Notes under the pieces: model-generated
Databases searched by the model: none
What the model saw: the letters and a program-made list of their open reading frames with translations, nothing else
What the model was told of the DNA's origin: nothing
In this document: in pieces, positions 1 through 8,891 of the stretch
Numbering within the stretch: position 1 is the first letter of the stretch
Layout of the letters: each line of letters starts with the position of its first letter
Assembly: GCA_963593905.1 (NCBI GenBank)
Contig: CAVBBL010000011.1
Coordinates: 13,646 to 77,645, forward strand
Direction of reading: 5' to 3'
From: CAG-791 sp963593905
Lineage (GTDB): Bacteria; Bacillota; Clostridia; Lachnospirales; Lachnospiraceae
Length of the DNA: 64,000 nucleotides
Translations under genes and position numbers: made by a program

Positions 1-1516
1 AAGGTCTGTGCAGCTCCACCTTTTCCGCCTCGGGATCACCGGAAAGCTCTGCCAGCTCCTTTCTGCTGCCGACGGAGAGCTGCTCTCCGCAATCCGGGCA
101 TTCCCAAATGTTCAGAGGGGTGCCCCAATAGCGGTTACGGGAGATGCCCCAGTCCTGAATATTCTCCAGCCAGTCACCGAAACGTCCCTCGCCGATGGAC
201 TTGGGAATCCAGTTAATGGTCTTGTTATTGTTGATCAGATCCTGCTTTACTGCCGTCATCTTGATAAACCAGGACTCACGGGCATAGTAAATCAGGGGTG
301 TGCCGCAGCGCCAGCAATGAGGATAGCTGTGCTCGAACTTCGGTGCTGCAAAGAGCAGTCCCTTCTTATCCAGATCTTCCAATACCATGGGATCTGCCTT
401 CTTGCAGAATACACCGGCATAAGGAGTCTCCGCCGTCATCTCGCCCTTGCTGTCCACCAGCTGTACGAAAGGCAGATTATAATTCCGGCCTACCTTGGCA
501 TCGTCTTCACCGAAGGCCGGTGCGATATGTACGATACCGGTACCGTCTGTCATGGTGACATAGGTATCGCAGACTACGTAGTAGCCCTTCTTATGCTGCT
601 TGGCAATGATCTGCTGTGCGCAGTCAAATAAAGGCTCATATTCCTTGTATTCCAGATCTGTGCCCTTGTAGGTCTCCAGCACAGTATAAGCCGGTGTGCC
701 TTCCTCACGGGGCAGTTCCCCCAGCACCTTATCAGCCAGTGCCTGTGCTAAAACATAGGTATAGCCGTCCGCAGCCTTTACCTTGATATAAGTCTCCTCC
801 GGGTTTACGCAAAGTGCCACGTTGCTGGGCAGTGTCCAGGGGGTAGTGGTCCATGCCAGGAAATAGGCATCTTCCTCTACCATCTTAAAGCGGGCAATGG
901 CAGAGCGTTCCTTGACATCCTTATAGCCCTGTGCCACTTCGTGGGAGGACAGAGGGGTGCCGCAGCGAGGGCAGTAGGGAACGATCTTAAAGCCTTCATA
1001 TAAGAGGCCCTTCTTCCAGATTTCGTTTAATGCCCACCACTCAGACTCGATATAGTCATTCTCATAGGTGACATAGGGGTGCTCCATGTCTGCCCAGAAG
1101 CCTACAGTGCCGGAGAAATCCTCCCACATGCTCTTGTACTTCCAGACGCTTTCCTTACACTTTTCTACAAAGGGCTCGATGCCGTACTCCTCGATCTGCT
1201 CCTTGCCGTTGATACCGATCTGCTTCTCCACTTCCAGCTCTACCGGCAGGCCATGGGTATCCCAGCCGGCCTTGCGGGGCACCTGATAGCCCTTCATGGT
1301 GCGGTATCTGGGAATCATATCCTTGATGACACGGGTCAGCACGTGACCGATATGGGGCTTGCCGTTTGCCGTGGGCGGACCGTCATAAAACATATAGGTA
1401 GGGCAGCCTTCCCTCTCCTCAATGCTCTTTTCAAAGATCTGATTGTCATCCCAGAACTTTTCTGTGGCTTTTTCCCGTTCCACGAAGTTCAGGTCCGGAT
1501 TTACCTTTTTGTACAT
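1..1516 (-). CDS. ileS: Isoleucyl-tRNA synthetase, N-terminal part (runs off the left edge)
   Basis: Class I aminoacyl-tRNA synthetase that charges tRNA-Ile in the cytoplasm. Only about the first 505 residues are inside the window; the C-terminal part, including the KMSKS loop, lies to the left. The protein begins MYKKVNPDLNFVEREKATEKF, and the class I signature PPTANGKPHIGH is read near residue 45. Near the left edge the sequence reads through a WGTPLNIW-type stretch and a CPDC pair, as in this family. The ATG at 1516 is preceded by GGAGAG. The gene is headed by a T-box leader and a consensus promoter on the same strand, so its expression should follow uncharged tRNA-Ile. Confidence 0.95.
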   Translation of the reverse strand, partial: MYKKVNPDLNFVEREKATEKFWDDNQIFEKSIEEREGCPTYMFYDGPPTANGKPHIGHVLTRVIKDMIPRYRTMKGYQVPRKAGWDTHGLPVELEVEKQIGINGKEQIEEYGIEPFVEKCKESVWKYKSMWEDFSGTVGFWADMEHPYVTYENDYIESEWWALNEIWKKGLLYEGFKIVPYCPRCGTPLSSHEVAQGYKDVKERSAIARFKMVEEDAYFLAWTTTPWTLPSNVALCVNPEETYIKVKAADGYTYVLAQALADKVLGELPREEGTPAYTVLETYKGTDLEYKEYEPLFDCAQQIIAKQHKKGYYVVCDTYVTMTDGTGIVHIAPAFGEDDAKVGRNYNLPFVQLVDSKGEMTAETPYAGVFCKKADPMVLEDLDKKGLLFAAPKFEHSYPHCWRCGTPLIYYARESWFIKMTAVKQDLINNNKTINWIPKSIGEGRFGDWLENIQDWGISRNRYWGTPLNIWECPDCGEQLSVGSRKELAELSGDPEAEKVELHRP

Positions 1517-1572
1517 GGCTCTCTCCTTTTCTATTATGATGTAGTTTTCTATTGTGATGTAGTTTTCTCTTA

Positions 1573-1640
1573 TGCCGCAAATGACCCACGGCAGCAGGAA
1601 GAGAATTTCGCAAGAGTGAATTCCCGTGCCTCTTTGCCGC
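1573..1640 (-). repeat. Degenerate copy of the modular palindromic repeat (modules A and B)
   Basis: Between the T-box terminator and ileS lies a GCCG/CGGC hairpin followed by GAGAATTTCGC ... GAATTC, matching the A and B modules found in other gaps of this window. It is less regular than the copies near phoU and phoP. Confidence 0.55.
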
Positions 1641-1659
1641 AGTCTGCATGCGATAAACT

Positions 1660-1900
1660 AAAAAAAGCCCCGTCCTGTACGGACGAGACTGATCACTCGC
1701 TAAACCACCGTAAGACATACGGGCATCTCTGCCTTATATGCGTCCCCGTAACATGGAAACACTCGGCAGCACCTACTGCATCCTTCGGCGCTGCAGCTCG
1801 GAAGGGATATTCTGCCTGCATCTACCGGTACCGGGCTCTCACCATCCCCGGCTCGCTGCCGCTTTCGATCGCAGGCGTACTGTCTTCGTCATCGCTGTTA
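1660..1900 (-). promoter_or_regulatory. T-box leader riboswitch of ileS
   Basis: Read on the minus strand, the leader opens with GATGACGAAGACAGTACG, typical of the T-box stem I base. It then carries GAGAGCC and a candidate Ile specifier ATC at 1806-1808 within GAATATCCC. The T-box core reads GGTGGTTTAGCG at about 1698-1709, where TGGT can pair with the ACCA end of the tRNA. It ends in a terminator, CTCGTCC / GGACGGG followed by seven T (1662-1689). The core differs from the usual GGTGGNACCGCG. Uncharged tRNA-Ile should favour the antiterminator and ileS expression. Confidence 0.88.
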
Positions 1901-1906
1901 TGCCCG

Positions 1907-1936
1907 ATTATACGGCGGTTTTTCAGATGTTGTCAA
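1907..1936 (-). promoter_or_regulatory. Sigma-A promoter of the T-box/ileS transcript
   Basis: On the minus strand TTGACA (1931-1936) and TATAAT (1907-1912) are both perfect consensus hexamers, 18 bp apart. Transcription would start near 1900, just before the T-box stem I. Confidence 0.85.
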
Positions 1937-2099
1937 GAGGACAAGGGGAAGGCCGCACATCGTCTCCCGTTTTCCCTGCAGGTCATCCGCACATCTATTG
2001 AAGAGAGATGCCTACAGCCCCGGCAACGGCCACAGCTTTCCCTGTTACGTTTCTTATACACCCCCTGCATTATCATAAGCTCAACAAAACAAAAACAAA

Positions 2100-2310
2100 G
2101 CACCTTACAAAAAGAAAGGTGAAGCAAAATTATAACAAATGAAAGGAGAACACAACAATGGTCACTATCGAGGAAATCATCAAGAAGTACAATCTGAACC
2201 TGAATCCTGAAGATCTTTCCGCAAAGCTGATTATCTTCTAAGGATATCCGCATAAATTAAACGAAAATTAAAGCAAAAAACAATGCACCTTACAAAAAGA
2301 AAAAGTGCAT
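2100..2310 (+). repeat. Duplicated hairpin leader in front of two microprotein genes
   Basis: The sequence GCACCTTACAAAAAGAAA occurs at 2100-2117 and again at 2286-2303, each time 30-45 bases before a small ORF. Each copy can close a small hairpin, but with different arms: CACCTT/AAGGTG in the first, ATGCAC/GTGCAT in the second. The stems keep pairing although their sequence has changed. The element was probably duplicated together with the gene. Confidence 0.6.
2158..2241 (+). CDS. Microprotein 1 of a tandem paralogous pair, unknown function (27 aa)
   Basis: A 27-codon ORF with a strong ribosome site (GAAAGGAGAACACAACA then ATG). The peptide starts MVTIEEIIKKYN and ends KLIIF. It has no Cys, no signal peptide and no double-Gly leader. 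It aligns with the next ORF: both have TIEE(I/L)IKK, then a P-x-D, then an II(I/V)F end. Two homologous peptides with good ribosome sites, duplicated leaders and one shared terminator argue for a real gene. I do not recognise the family. A signalling peptide, a precursor peptide or a small regulatory protein are all possible. Confidence 0.65.
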   Translation: MVTIEEIIKKYNLNLNPEDLSAKLIIF

Positions 2311-2335
2311 CAACTACTAAAAAAGGAGAAAAAAA

Positions 2336-2455
2336 ATGACAGTAAACAATACTTTGGAATCCCCCGTTATCACCATCGAAGAGCTCATTAAGAAATTACA
2401 TCGGGACCCTGCGGATTTTTATGTACCGCCTGTACAGACAATCATCGTATTCTAA
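2336..2455 (+). CDS. Microprotein 2 of a tandem paralogous pair, unknown function (39 aa)
   Basis: A 39-codon ORF behind AAAAGGAG at seven bases from the ATG. The peptide begins MTVNNTLESP, continues with VITIEELIKKLHRDPADF and ends PPVQTIIVF. The central and C-terminal parts resemble microprotein 1, while the N-terminal ten residues are extra. There is no Cys, no membrane segment and no cleavage motif that I can see. A strong terminator follows 17 bases after the stop, so the two ORFs make one short transcription unit. Function unknown; no modification enzyme or transporter is adjacent on this strand. Confidence 0.65.
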   Translation: MTVNNTLESPVITIEELIKKLHRDPADFYVPPVQTIIVF

Positions 2456-2471
2456 CAACATCAGCACCTTA

Positions 2472-2517
2472 AAAAAGAGAACCGAATGACCACCTGGTGT
2501 CATCCGGTTCTCTTTTT
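2472..2517 (+). terminator. Terminator of the microprotein unit
   Basis: AAAAAGAGAACCG pairs with CGGTTCTCTTTTT around a short loop, followed by TATTT. The A-rich 5' side means it can also work for minus-strand transcripts. Confidence 0.88.
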
Positions 2518-2594
2518 ATTTGCATTCCGCCGAAGGCGTTAAGGAAATGCTGATTCAATCCGTATTTCCTTAGCTTTACCGAAATCTTCCGTTT

Positions 2595-5234
2595 CTATTT
2601 GCTCTCCGCCTGCACGTAAACCGGCAGATCCGCAAACTGTGCGCTGTAGGGCTGTGCGTCCTCGTAGGCCACGGACTGCAGGATCACACGGATAGCTCTG
2701 GAAGCGCATGCACGAAGCTCTGCCTCTGTCAGGCTGCCCTCTGCCAGTGCCTGCCGGATGTTCTCATGATCGGCTTCTACACCGGGCATGGTCCACTCAT
2801 TTCCGGCGCGTACACAACCGGAGGCGGTGCACTGAGGACCATCCTCTGTAGTGGTCCAGTCTGTCATGATCACACCCTGAAAGCCCCACTCATCTCTGGC
2901 TGCCTTGGTGCAAAGATCTGCATTATTGGCCGCATGAACGCCGTTGATCTCATTGTAGCTGGTCATGATGGACATAGGCTGTGCGGACTTCACAGCGATT
3001 TCAAAGCCCTTTAAGTAAATCTCACGCAAAGCACGCTCACACAATACGCTGTTGGAGAACTTTCTGCTGTCCTCCTGGCTGTTGCAGGCAAAATGCTTGA
3101 TGGTGGTGCCCACCCCAGCATTTAACTGCACGCCCTGGGTCATGGCTGCAGCCATAACACCTGCCACCAGCGGATCCTCAGAGTAATACTCAAAGTTTCT
3201 GCCACACAGAGGATTGCGATGAATGTTCATACCGGGAGCAAGCCACAGGGTCACATTAAACAGCTGCAGCTCCTTGCCGACCATCTCGCCCACTTCCTTT
3301 ACCAGCTCTGTGTCAAAGGACTGTGCCAGCAGAGTACCCACCGGAATGGCTGTGCAGTACTGATAATGACGGCTCTGTCCCTCGCTGATGCCCGCATCAT
3401 CGCAAAGGCATCCGCCCTCCAGGCTGAAAGCGAAGGGCTTTTGCAGTACATTGCCGGTGGCATCATCCACATCATAGTATTTCATCAGGCGAAGGCCCGC
3501 CGGGCCGTCTGCCAGCACCACCGGTGCCACGCTCTGCTCCTTAGCGCAGTCGCTGGTCTGTGCTGCAGAACCGGGCACGGACTCTCCCGCAGCGCCCAGA
3601 GCGCCGCCCTGTCCCTTGCCTACCGCGCCGGTGGCTAAGCTGATGAGCTGCTCCACAGTCAAGGCGTCTGCAATCTTTTTCGCCTCATCATCCTCTGTGG
3701 GCACATTGCCCTTGTATTCCACTTCTCTGACTTTCCAGTCTGTCAGATTCAGTTCAATCACTCCGCAGCTACTATCCTTTGCTTCCTTCTTTGCCTGTGA
3801 GCGTCTTGCAGCCAGCTTCTCGGTATCCAATGCGGCCATGAGTTTGTCATGAGCTTCTTTTAAGGGTGCCTTTTCTTCCTCCGGCAGGGGGCAGATTTCC
3901 TGATTTTTCTCTGTAAATACTTCCTCTGCCAGATGTACGCCGCCGACTACCTTTGCGTTTTCTAAGGAATCACCGACCCAGATGGCATAGAGGCCATCCT
4001 CCAGATACCATACCTTCCGGCCCATGCAATAGGAAGCCATCTGCTCTGCAGGGAAGGTGATGACCAGTGTCTGACTCTCCCCGGGCTGCAGCTCCTTCGT
4101 CTTGCCAAAGCCTGTCAGTCTGCGGAATTCCTTGTCCTGTCCCTTTTCGCCGGGAGCAGATGCATAGATCTGTACTACTTCTTTGCCGGCGTTTTTGCCT
4201 GTATTGGTTACGGTCACTTCCACAGCAATCTTTCTGGCAAGGCCGCTGCCGTTTCTGGCATCTGTGCCGTCGCTCACTGCCTTGATGCTGTCTGCCTGCA
4301 GCGCAAACTCTGTATAGGAAAGTCCTGCGCCGAATCCGTAGCGAACCGGCACATCAAAGGTATCAAAATAGCGATATCCTACATAAATGCCCTCTGCGTA
4401 CTGTTCATGGAGCACATCCCCGTCATTGTGAGAGAAGGTGGCGGAAGACGGATAATCCGCATACTTAAATGCCCAGCTGTCTGTGAGCTTGCCGGAAGGA
4501 GATACGGCACCGAAGAGCACATCCGCTACGGCGTTGCCTGCTTCCATACCGGGCTGGCTGACTACCAGTACCGCATCGATGTTGGCAAACTCATCCATCA
4601 TGGACATATCCACGATGCCGCCGGCATTGACGATCAATACCACATGCTGATACAGCTTGCAGATGGTTCCCAGCATTTCCTTCTCATCCTCTGTGAGATA
4701 GTAGTCGCCGGGTGCCTCGAAGCGGTCTGCACCCTCTCCTGCATTCCTGGAAAGTACATACACAGCGGTATCGCAGGCTGCCTCTGCGGGCAGACTGCCG
4801 CTGGGCGTCTGAAAAGGATTGGCACAGTAGAAATCAAAGAAGGTCAGCAGAGCTTCCGATGAATTCTCTTCTAATCTGCTCTTCATTAGATCGATCCACT
4901 GCTTTCTGGCTTCATCATAAAGATCTGCATACTCCTTCAGCCAGGCTTCATTGGCAATCTGACAGCCTGCATTTCTCACGCCCTCGCTGATGCTCACGGT
5001 GCTGCGCTCGTTCACATCGCCGGAGCCGGTGCCGCCCTTGATGGTCTTATAGGCGCCGGAGCCGTATAATGCCACCGGCTTTGTTTTATCCAGCGGCAGG
5101 ATGGCGCCTTCGTTTTTCAGAAGTACCATGCCGGCAGAAGCGGCCTTCCGGGACAGAGCTGCATGGGCCTTTTCTCTCTCGGTAACTTCCACCTGGGTGG
5201 TTCCGGTCATTGTTCCTTTCTTCATTGTTCTCAT
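2595..5234 (-). CDS. Glycoside hydrolase family 3 protein with permuted domain order (879 aa)
   Basis: Probable cytoplasmic beta-glycosidase; no signal peptide. The domain order is reversed relative to common GH3 enzymes. The GH3 C-terminal-type domain comes first (GMVLLKNEGAILPL near residue 36, then GGTGSGDV). A fibronectin-III-like domain follows (VEVTVTNTGKNAGKEVVQIY, about residues 335-445). The catalytic (alpha/beta)8 domain is last, with GRNFEYYSEDP and the nucleophile in VIMTDWTT (Asp792). This permuted layout is known in rumen and gut Clostridia. The ATG at 5234 has GGGAGG eleven bases upstream. It lies downstream of the GH106-like gene and the sugar transporter, so it probably removes beta-linked sugars from the imported oligosaccharide. 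The exact substrate cannot be told from the sequence. Confidence 0.9.
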   Translation of the reverse strand: MRTMKKGTMTGTTQVEVTEREKAHAALSRKAASAGMVLLKNEGAILPLDKTKPVALYGSGAYKTIKGGTGSGDVNERSTVSISEGVRNAGCQIANEAWLKEYADLYDEARKQWIDLMKSRLEENSSEALLTFFDFYCANPFQTPSGSLPAEAACDTAVYVLSRNAGEGADRFEAPGDYYLTEDEKEMLGTICKLYQHVVLIVNAGGIVDMSMMDEFANIDAVLVVSQPGMEAGNAVADVLFGAVSPSGKLTDSWAFKYADYPSSATFSHNDGDVLHEQYAEGIYVGYRYFDTFDVPVRYGFGAGLSYTEFALQADSIKAVSDGTDARNGSGLARKIAVEVTVTNTGKNAGKEVVQIYASAPGEKGQDKEFRRLTGFGKTKELQPGESQTLVITFPAEQMASYCMGRKVWYLEDGLYAIWVGDSLENAKVVGGVHLAEEVFTEKNQEICPLPEEEKAPLKEAHDKLMAALDTEKLAARRSQAKKEAKDSSCGVIELNLTDWKVREVEYKGNVPTEDDEAKKIADALTVEQLISLATGAVGKGQGGALGAAGESVPGSAAQTSDCAKEQSVAPVVLADGPAGLRLMKYYDVDDATGNVLQKPFAFSLEGGCLCDDAGISEGQSRHYQYCTAIPVGTLLAQSFDTELVKEVGEMVGKELQLFNVTLWLAPGMNIHRNPLCGRNFEYYSEDPLVAGVMAAAMTQGVQLNAGVGTTIKHFACNSQEDSRKFSNSVLCERALREIYLKGFEIAVKSAQPMSIMTSYNEINGVHAANNADLCTKAARDEWGFQGVIMTDWTTTEDGPQCTASGCVRAGNEWTMPGVEADHENIRQALAEGSLTEAELRACASRAIRVILQSVAYEDAQPYSAQFADLPVYVQAESK

Positions 5235-5331
5235 TGGCTTTGTGTTCCTCCCTTTATATAGTGTGTTCCTGGTGCTGCAATTATATATAAAATATATGAA
5301 TCAGAAATTGCGATTCCTATAACAATAATCA

Positions 5332-5370
5332 CCCCGACACATCTATGATTATAGAGTAGATGTGTCGGGG
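5332..5370 (-). terminator. Perfect 14-bp hairpin between the GH106-like and GH3 genes
   Basis: CCCCGACACATCTA pairs perfectly with TAGATGTGTCGGGG around an 11-nt loop. The minus-strand 3' flank (TGATTATTG) has few T, so it may be a weak terminator or an RNA-stabilising element between the two hydrolase genes. The rest of the 252-bp gap holds only AT-rich DNA and the GH3 ribosome site. Confidence 0.55.
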
Positions 5371-5486
5371 AAATCTTGTATTTTTCCGTTTTATTTTAGC
5401 AGAATCATGACATTGGTTACTCTGCGTCCATCCCCATCAGGCTCTTTTACAGACGGGCAAACGCACACCAAATAGAGCTCCTCGTT

Positions 5487-7787
5487 TTACAACCTCGTCA
5501 CTACCACCAGGCTGTGATCACAGGGCAATGTCACGCGAATGCGATAGCTGCCTTCTGCCTGGGAAAGCACCTCGGCCTCCTGCATCTGACCGGTGAGTGT
5601 ATCCCATACCTGAGGCACCTGGGATGACTGCACCTGTACCTCGATAGTCTCCGGCTCCGCGCTGTAGTTCATAAAAATAACATTGCGTTCCTCACCCTTG
5701 ATGTAGCGGACGAACATCACGCCGGAAATATCCTCTCCGGTATGCATGTAAGGATCGATGAGATAACTGTCATAGCAGGGATGATGATTTACAGTGCTGT
5801 CGGTACCGGCCACAATCTGCACAGGATGGGGAATCAGCTGACGCAGGACGTGCAGGATCTCCTCATGGGCGTTCACAGGAAGTTGCAGCACTTTGCCGTT
5901 CAGGTCCTCTTTCCCATTTTCTGCCTCTGTCTCGCCGACGATTTCCTTTTTGGCTTTTTTCATCTGTGCAAAGATCTGCTGCACCTTGTCATCCCCGGCA
6001 GGTCCCTCTGCTGCGTAGACGGGCAGAGTGTCCAGAGCCAGAATCGTGCCGCCGGCTGCCGTGAATTCTTCGCAGAGCTTTGCCGCCTGCGTGGGAAGTA
6101 CATAGCACATAGGCAATACCAGCACAGAAAAACGCTGACCACTTTTGGTATTGACGATGACTGCGCCGTTCGCTGTCTTTTCCACGGCGAAATTCTCCAC
6201 CGCATCCCGGTGCATCAGGTCAAAGTCCACATTGGCGCTTGTCAATGCATTTAAGAAAAGCTGCTCATCCCGGTCGATCTGCGCCGCCCGCTCATCTCTT
6301 GTGAAGGCTCCGTGGAAGAAGGCATGGGTGTAATGCTGATCCGGCAGGTAGTACATCTGGAAACTCTCCAGAGGATGGTAGACCAGTACGTCCGCTTCGT
6401 TGATACCGTCTGTCATGGCATATTGCAGGCGGCGGATCATCTGGTTGCCTTCCTTCATCCTGGGCCATCCCTGCCACTGGAAAAACTGTGACGGCGGCCA
6501 GTCATTCTTGCGGTTGCCTCTGTCTGAATAGAAGAAACCGTGGTTAATGATGATCTGCATACCCTGCTGGAAGAGCCAGGTCACAATGCGGGTGTATTCC
6601 TCAAAGGTCATATCCCAACCGCAGCCTGCAAAGGTCTCTACTGCAGTGCGCTTTTTGCCGTAGGAATGGGCGCCGCAGGCGGTGAACTTGATGTTCAGGC
6701 TGCCCACACCCTTGCCCAGATAATCGGCACCGCACACGTCCTGATACTTATTCTGACGCAGATAATCACCGCTGTAGCGGGCATGTCCCACCATGGTCTC
6801 CTCTGCCAGCAGATGCGCGAAGAGCTTTAAGTCATGCTTTTCGCACCAGCGATGGATTTCCCCGAAATAATTCTCCTGGAATTCATGGCCCACCATATCC
6901 AGATAATCTATGCGGACTCTGCCGGCCTTCTCCCCGGGAATGATCAGCTGATAGATCTCTTTGCGGATATCGTAGCCTTTATGCTCCTTAAAATGCGCTG
7001 CGAAATCCCGACTCCAGGGGATGGCATGACACATACGGGTCTCGTCATTAAATACGCACTGGATGGCGCCGCCGAAGTCCTCTCCGAAGCGCTCATAATA
7101 TTTGTCATAGGTAGATGCCAGGAAGGCTTTGGTGGCATTGGCATCCAGATAGTTTACCTGCTCATCTCCGCCCATCTCATAGGCGTCCACATGCACGCGG
7201 GTGATAAAGGCGACAGCATCCTTTGGTGCCTTAAATTCCAGCTCAGGGCCAAACATGTCGTAGATAAAGAAGTCCTCCAGCCGATAGGGCGCGCCGGTCT
7301 CTGCATCCAGAATTGTTGTATTATAGCAAAAGCCGCTCTTATCCGTATCCTTTGCCACGCCGAAAAGAATCTGTCCCTCAAAGTTCATGAGCTGGCTGCG
7401 GAAGGTCTCCCCTGCCGGGATCTTTACTTCCTCGATTTCCACATACTGCTCTCTGTTGCGCTCGTCCAGGGTGATGGTCTTGCCGCAGGTGCCGGCAGGC
7501 CAGTCAATCTCATCGTAGAGCCACATGGTCTCTCCGTGCTCTTTCTTGTAGTCCAGCACGGTCTTGATATTTTCAAACCACTCATCGTCCAGATAGCCGC
7601 CGATAAATCCCTCGCCACCGTTGGTGCGGGCGTGGGGATTGGTGCAGGTAACACCGATTTCGGTCTGCATCCTAAGCTGCCGCAGCAGCTCTTCCTTCTC
7701 CAGCTTGTCATTCCAGAACCAAAGGGGTGTCTCCGCCTCGTTTAAGGATTTTTCCAGTTCCGGATGTTCCCAGATTTTTCTGTCCAT
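5487..7787 (-). CDS. GH106-like glycosyl hydrolase, probable alpha-L-rhamnosidase (766 aa)
   Basis: Begins MDRKIWEHPELEKSLNEAET and then PLWFWNDKL. It contains MWLYDEIDWPAGTCGKTI, GAIQCVFNDETR, MTFEEYTRIVTWLFQQG and IIINHGFFYS, features I associate with the GH106 family of alpha-L-rhamnosidases. The C-terminal part (VIFMNYSAEPETIEV onward) looks like a beta-sandwich. There is no signal peptide, so it should act on imported substrate. The start at 7787 is chosen because MDRKIW matches the family and GAGGTG lies just upstream; a longer frame to 7877 runs into repeat-like DNA. It sits between the permease genes and GH3 on the same strand. GH106 membership rests on recall of motifs; rhamnose specificity is inferred. 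Confidence 0.75.
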   Translation of the reverse strand: MDRKIWEHPELEKSLNEAETPLWFWNDKLEKEELLRQLRMQTEIGVTCTNPHARTNGGEGFIGGYLDDEWFENIKTVLDYKKEHGETMWLYDEIDWPAGTCGKTITLDERNREQYVEIEEVKIPAGETFRSQLMNFEGQILFGVAKDTDKSGFCYNTTILDAETGAPYRLEDFFIYDMFGPELEFKAPKDAVAFITRVHVDAYEMGGDEQVNYLDANATKAFLASTYDKYYERFGEDFGGAIQCVFNDETRMCHAIPWSRDFAAHFKEHKGYDIRKEIYQLIIPGEKAGRVRIDYLDMVGHEFQENYFGEIHRWCEKHDLKLFAHLLAEETMVGHARYSGDYLRQNKYQDVCGADYLGKGVGSLNIKFTACGAHSYGKKRTAVETFAGCGWDMTFEEYTRIVTWLFQQGMQIIINHGFFYSDRGNRKNDWPPSQFFQWQGWPRMKEGNQMIRRLQYAMTDGINEADVLVYHPLESFQMYYLPDQHYTHAFFHGAFTRDERAAQIDRDEQLFLNALTSANVDFDLMHRDAVENFAVEKTANGAVIVNTKSGQRFSVLVLPMCYVLPTQAAKLCEEFTAAGGTILALDTLPVYAAEGPAGDDKVQQIFAQMKKAKKEIVGETEAENGKEDLNGKVLQLPVNAHEEILHVLRQLIPHPVQIVAGTDSTVNHHPCYDSYLIDPYMHTGEDISGVMFVRYIKGEERNVIFMNYSAEPETIEVQVQSSQVPQVWDTLTGQMQEAEVLSQAEGSYRIRVTLPCDHSLVVVTRL

Positions 7788-7885
7788 AAACACCTCATTA
7801 TGTGGGTATGTGGGCTGCAGCCTTTCTTGTCTGCCGCAGCGTGAATACTGTATGTGCCCGCCGGCATGCCCCTGCACACCTGCAA

Positions 7886-7917
7886 TGACTGAAAATGACG
7901 AATGCCATTTTCAGTCA
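7886..7917 (-). repeat. D-module palindrome
   Basis: TGACTGAAAATG at 7886-7897 pairs perfectly with CATTTTCAGTCA at 7906-7917. This is the D module of the modular repeat family, lying between the permease and GH106-like genes. A partial A-like GCCGCAG lies upstream at about 7832. Confidence 0.75.
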
Positions 7918-8024
7918 TCTGGTTTCATTATGTCACATCTGACAGGATTCTGCACAGTCTGTCTTTTAATTTCTAAATTTTTACAAAATCTGTAATTATT
8001 AATTATCCGGCTGCATCTTTTGCG

Positions 8025-8891
8025 TCAACCCTTTACCGCACCTGCTGCGATGCCGTTGATAAACTGCTTCTGCAGAAGCATGAAGATGACGATCAAAGGC
8101 AGTGCACACAGCACGCAGGCTGCAAAAAGCACGTTCCACTGGGCCGGATTCTCCTTATCCCCCAGGAACTGAATCATGCCTACCGGCAGGGAATACTGCG
8201 CTTTTTTGGAGACAAAGATCATGGGATAGAAATAGTCATTCCAGATCCATAATCCCTGCGTAATGACCGTGGAAACAGTAGCCGGCTTGAGCAGAGGGAA
8301 TACCACCTTGGTATAGCGCTGCCAGAGGGTGGCACCGTCCAGGTAGGCGGATTCCTCGATTTCCACCGGGACACTCTTCATAAAACCCGCATAGAGGAAT
8401 ACGGAAAAGGGCATGGAGCAGGTGATGAACATCAGCATAGGCGTAAACCGGGTGTTGGGAATCCCCAGTCGGGAGATCATCTGCACTACCGGCACCACGA
8501 CCATCTGGGAAGGGATGACCAGACCGGCGATAAAGAAGTAATACAGGAATCTGGCAAGTTTTCCCTTGATGCGGCCGATGGGATAGGCGGCCATGGTAGC
8601 TAACAGAACGATGATCAGCACGGAAAGGCCGGTGGTCAGCAGACTGTTCATAAATTCCACAGGATAATTCATATTGGAAAAAGCCTTGGCATAGCTTTCC
8701 AGGGAAAATTCCATGAACAGTCGAAGCGGTGAAGTCTGGTTTCCCGGCTTACGGAAGGAGCTGGAAAGTACGATCACCAGAGGAGAGATGACCAGGAGAC
8801 AAAACAGGGTGATGACCACATAGATGCCTGCCACCTTGGGGGAGAACTTTGCATAAGCTTCTTTTTCTTTATAATTTTCCTTCTTACTCAC
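8025..8891 (-). CDS. Carbohydrate ABC transporter permease, MalG-type (288 aa)
   Basis: Inner-membrane permease of the CUT1 sugar-importer family, with six hydrophobic segments. The cytoplasmic EAA loop reads EESAYLDGATLWQRYTKVVFPLLKP, and the protein ends in GAVKG, as usual for MalG-type partners. It starts at GTG 8891 behind GGGAGG. The GTGA start overlaps the stop of the MalF-type gene by four bases, so the two are translationally coupled. No ATPase is encoded nearby, which is common in Bacillota where an MsmX-type ATPase is shared by several importers. Confidence 0.93.
   Translation of the reverse strand: MSKKENYKEKEAYAKFSPKVAGIYVVITLFCLLVISPLVIVLSSSFRKPGNQTSPLRLFMEFSLESYAKAFSNMNYPVEFMNSLLTTGLSVLIIVLLATMAAYPIGRIKGKLARFLYYFFIAGLVIPSQMVVVPVVQMISRLGIPNTRFTPMLMFITCSMPFSVFLYAGFMKSVPVEIEESAYLDGATLWQRYTKVVFPLLKPATVSTVITQGLWIWNDYFYPMIFVSKKAQYSLPVGMIQFLGDKENPAQWNVLFAACVLCALPLIVIFMLLQKQFINGIAAGAVKG

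Noticed and set aside
1079..2122. 347-codon plus-strand frame across ileS and its T-box
   Set aside because: It is antisense to ileS and to the T-box leader, has no ribosome site and resembles no protein family; it is a coding shadow.
2472..2517. Regulatory RNA or riboswitch after the microproteins
   Set aside because: It is a simple hairpin with T tract; a terminator explains it fully.
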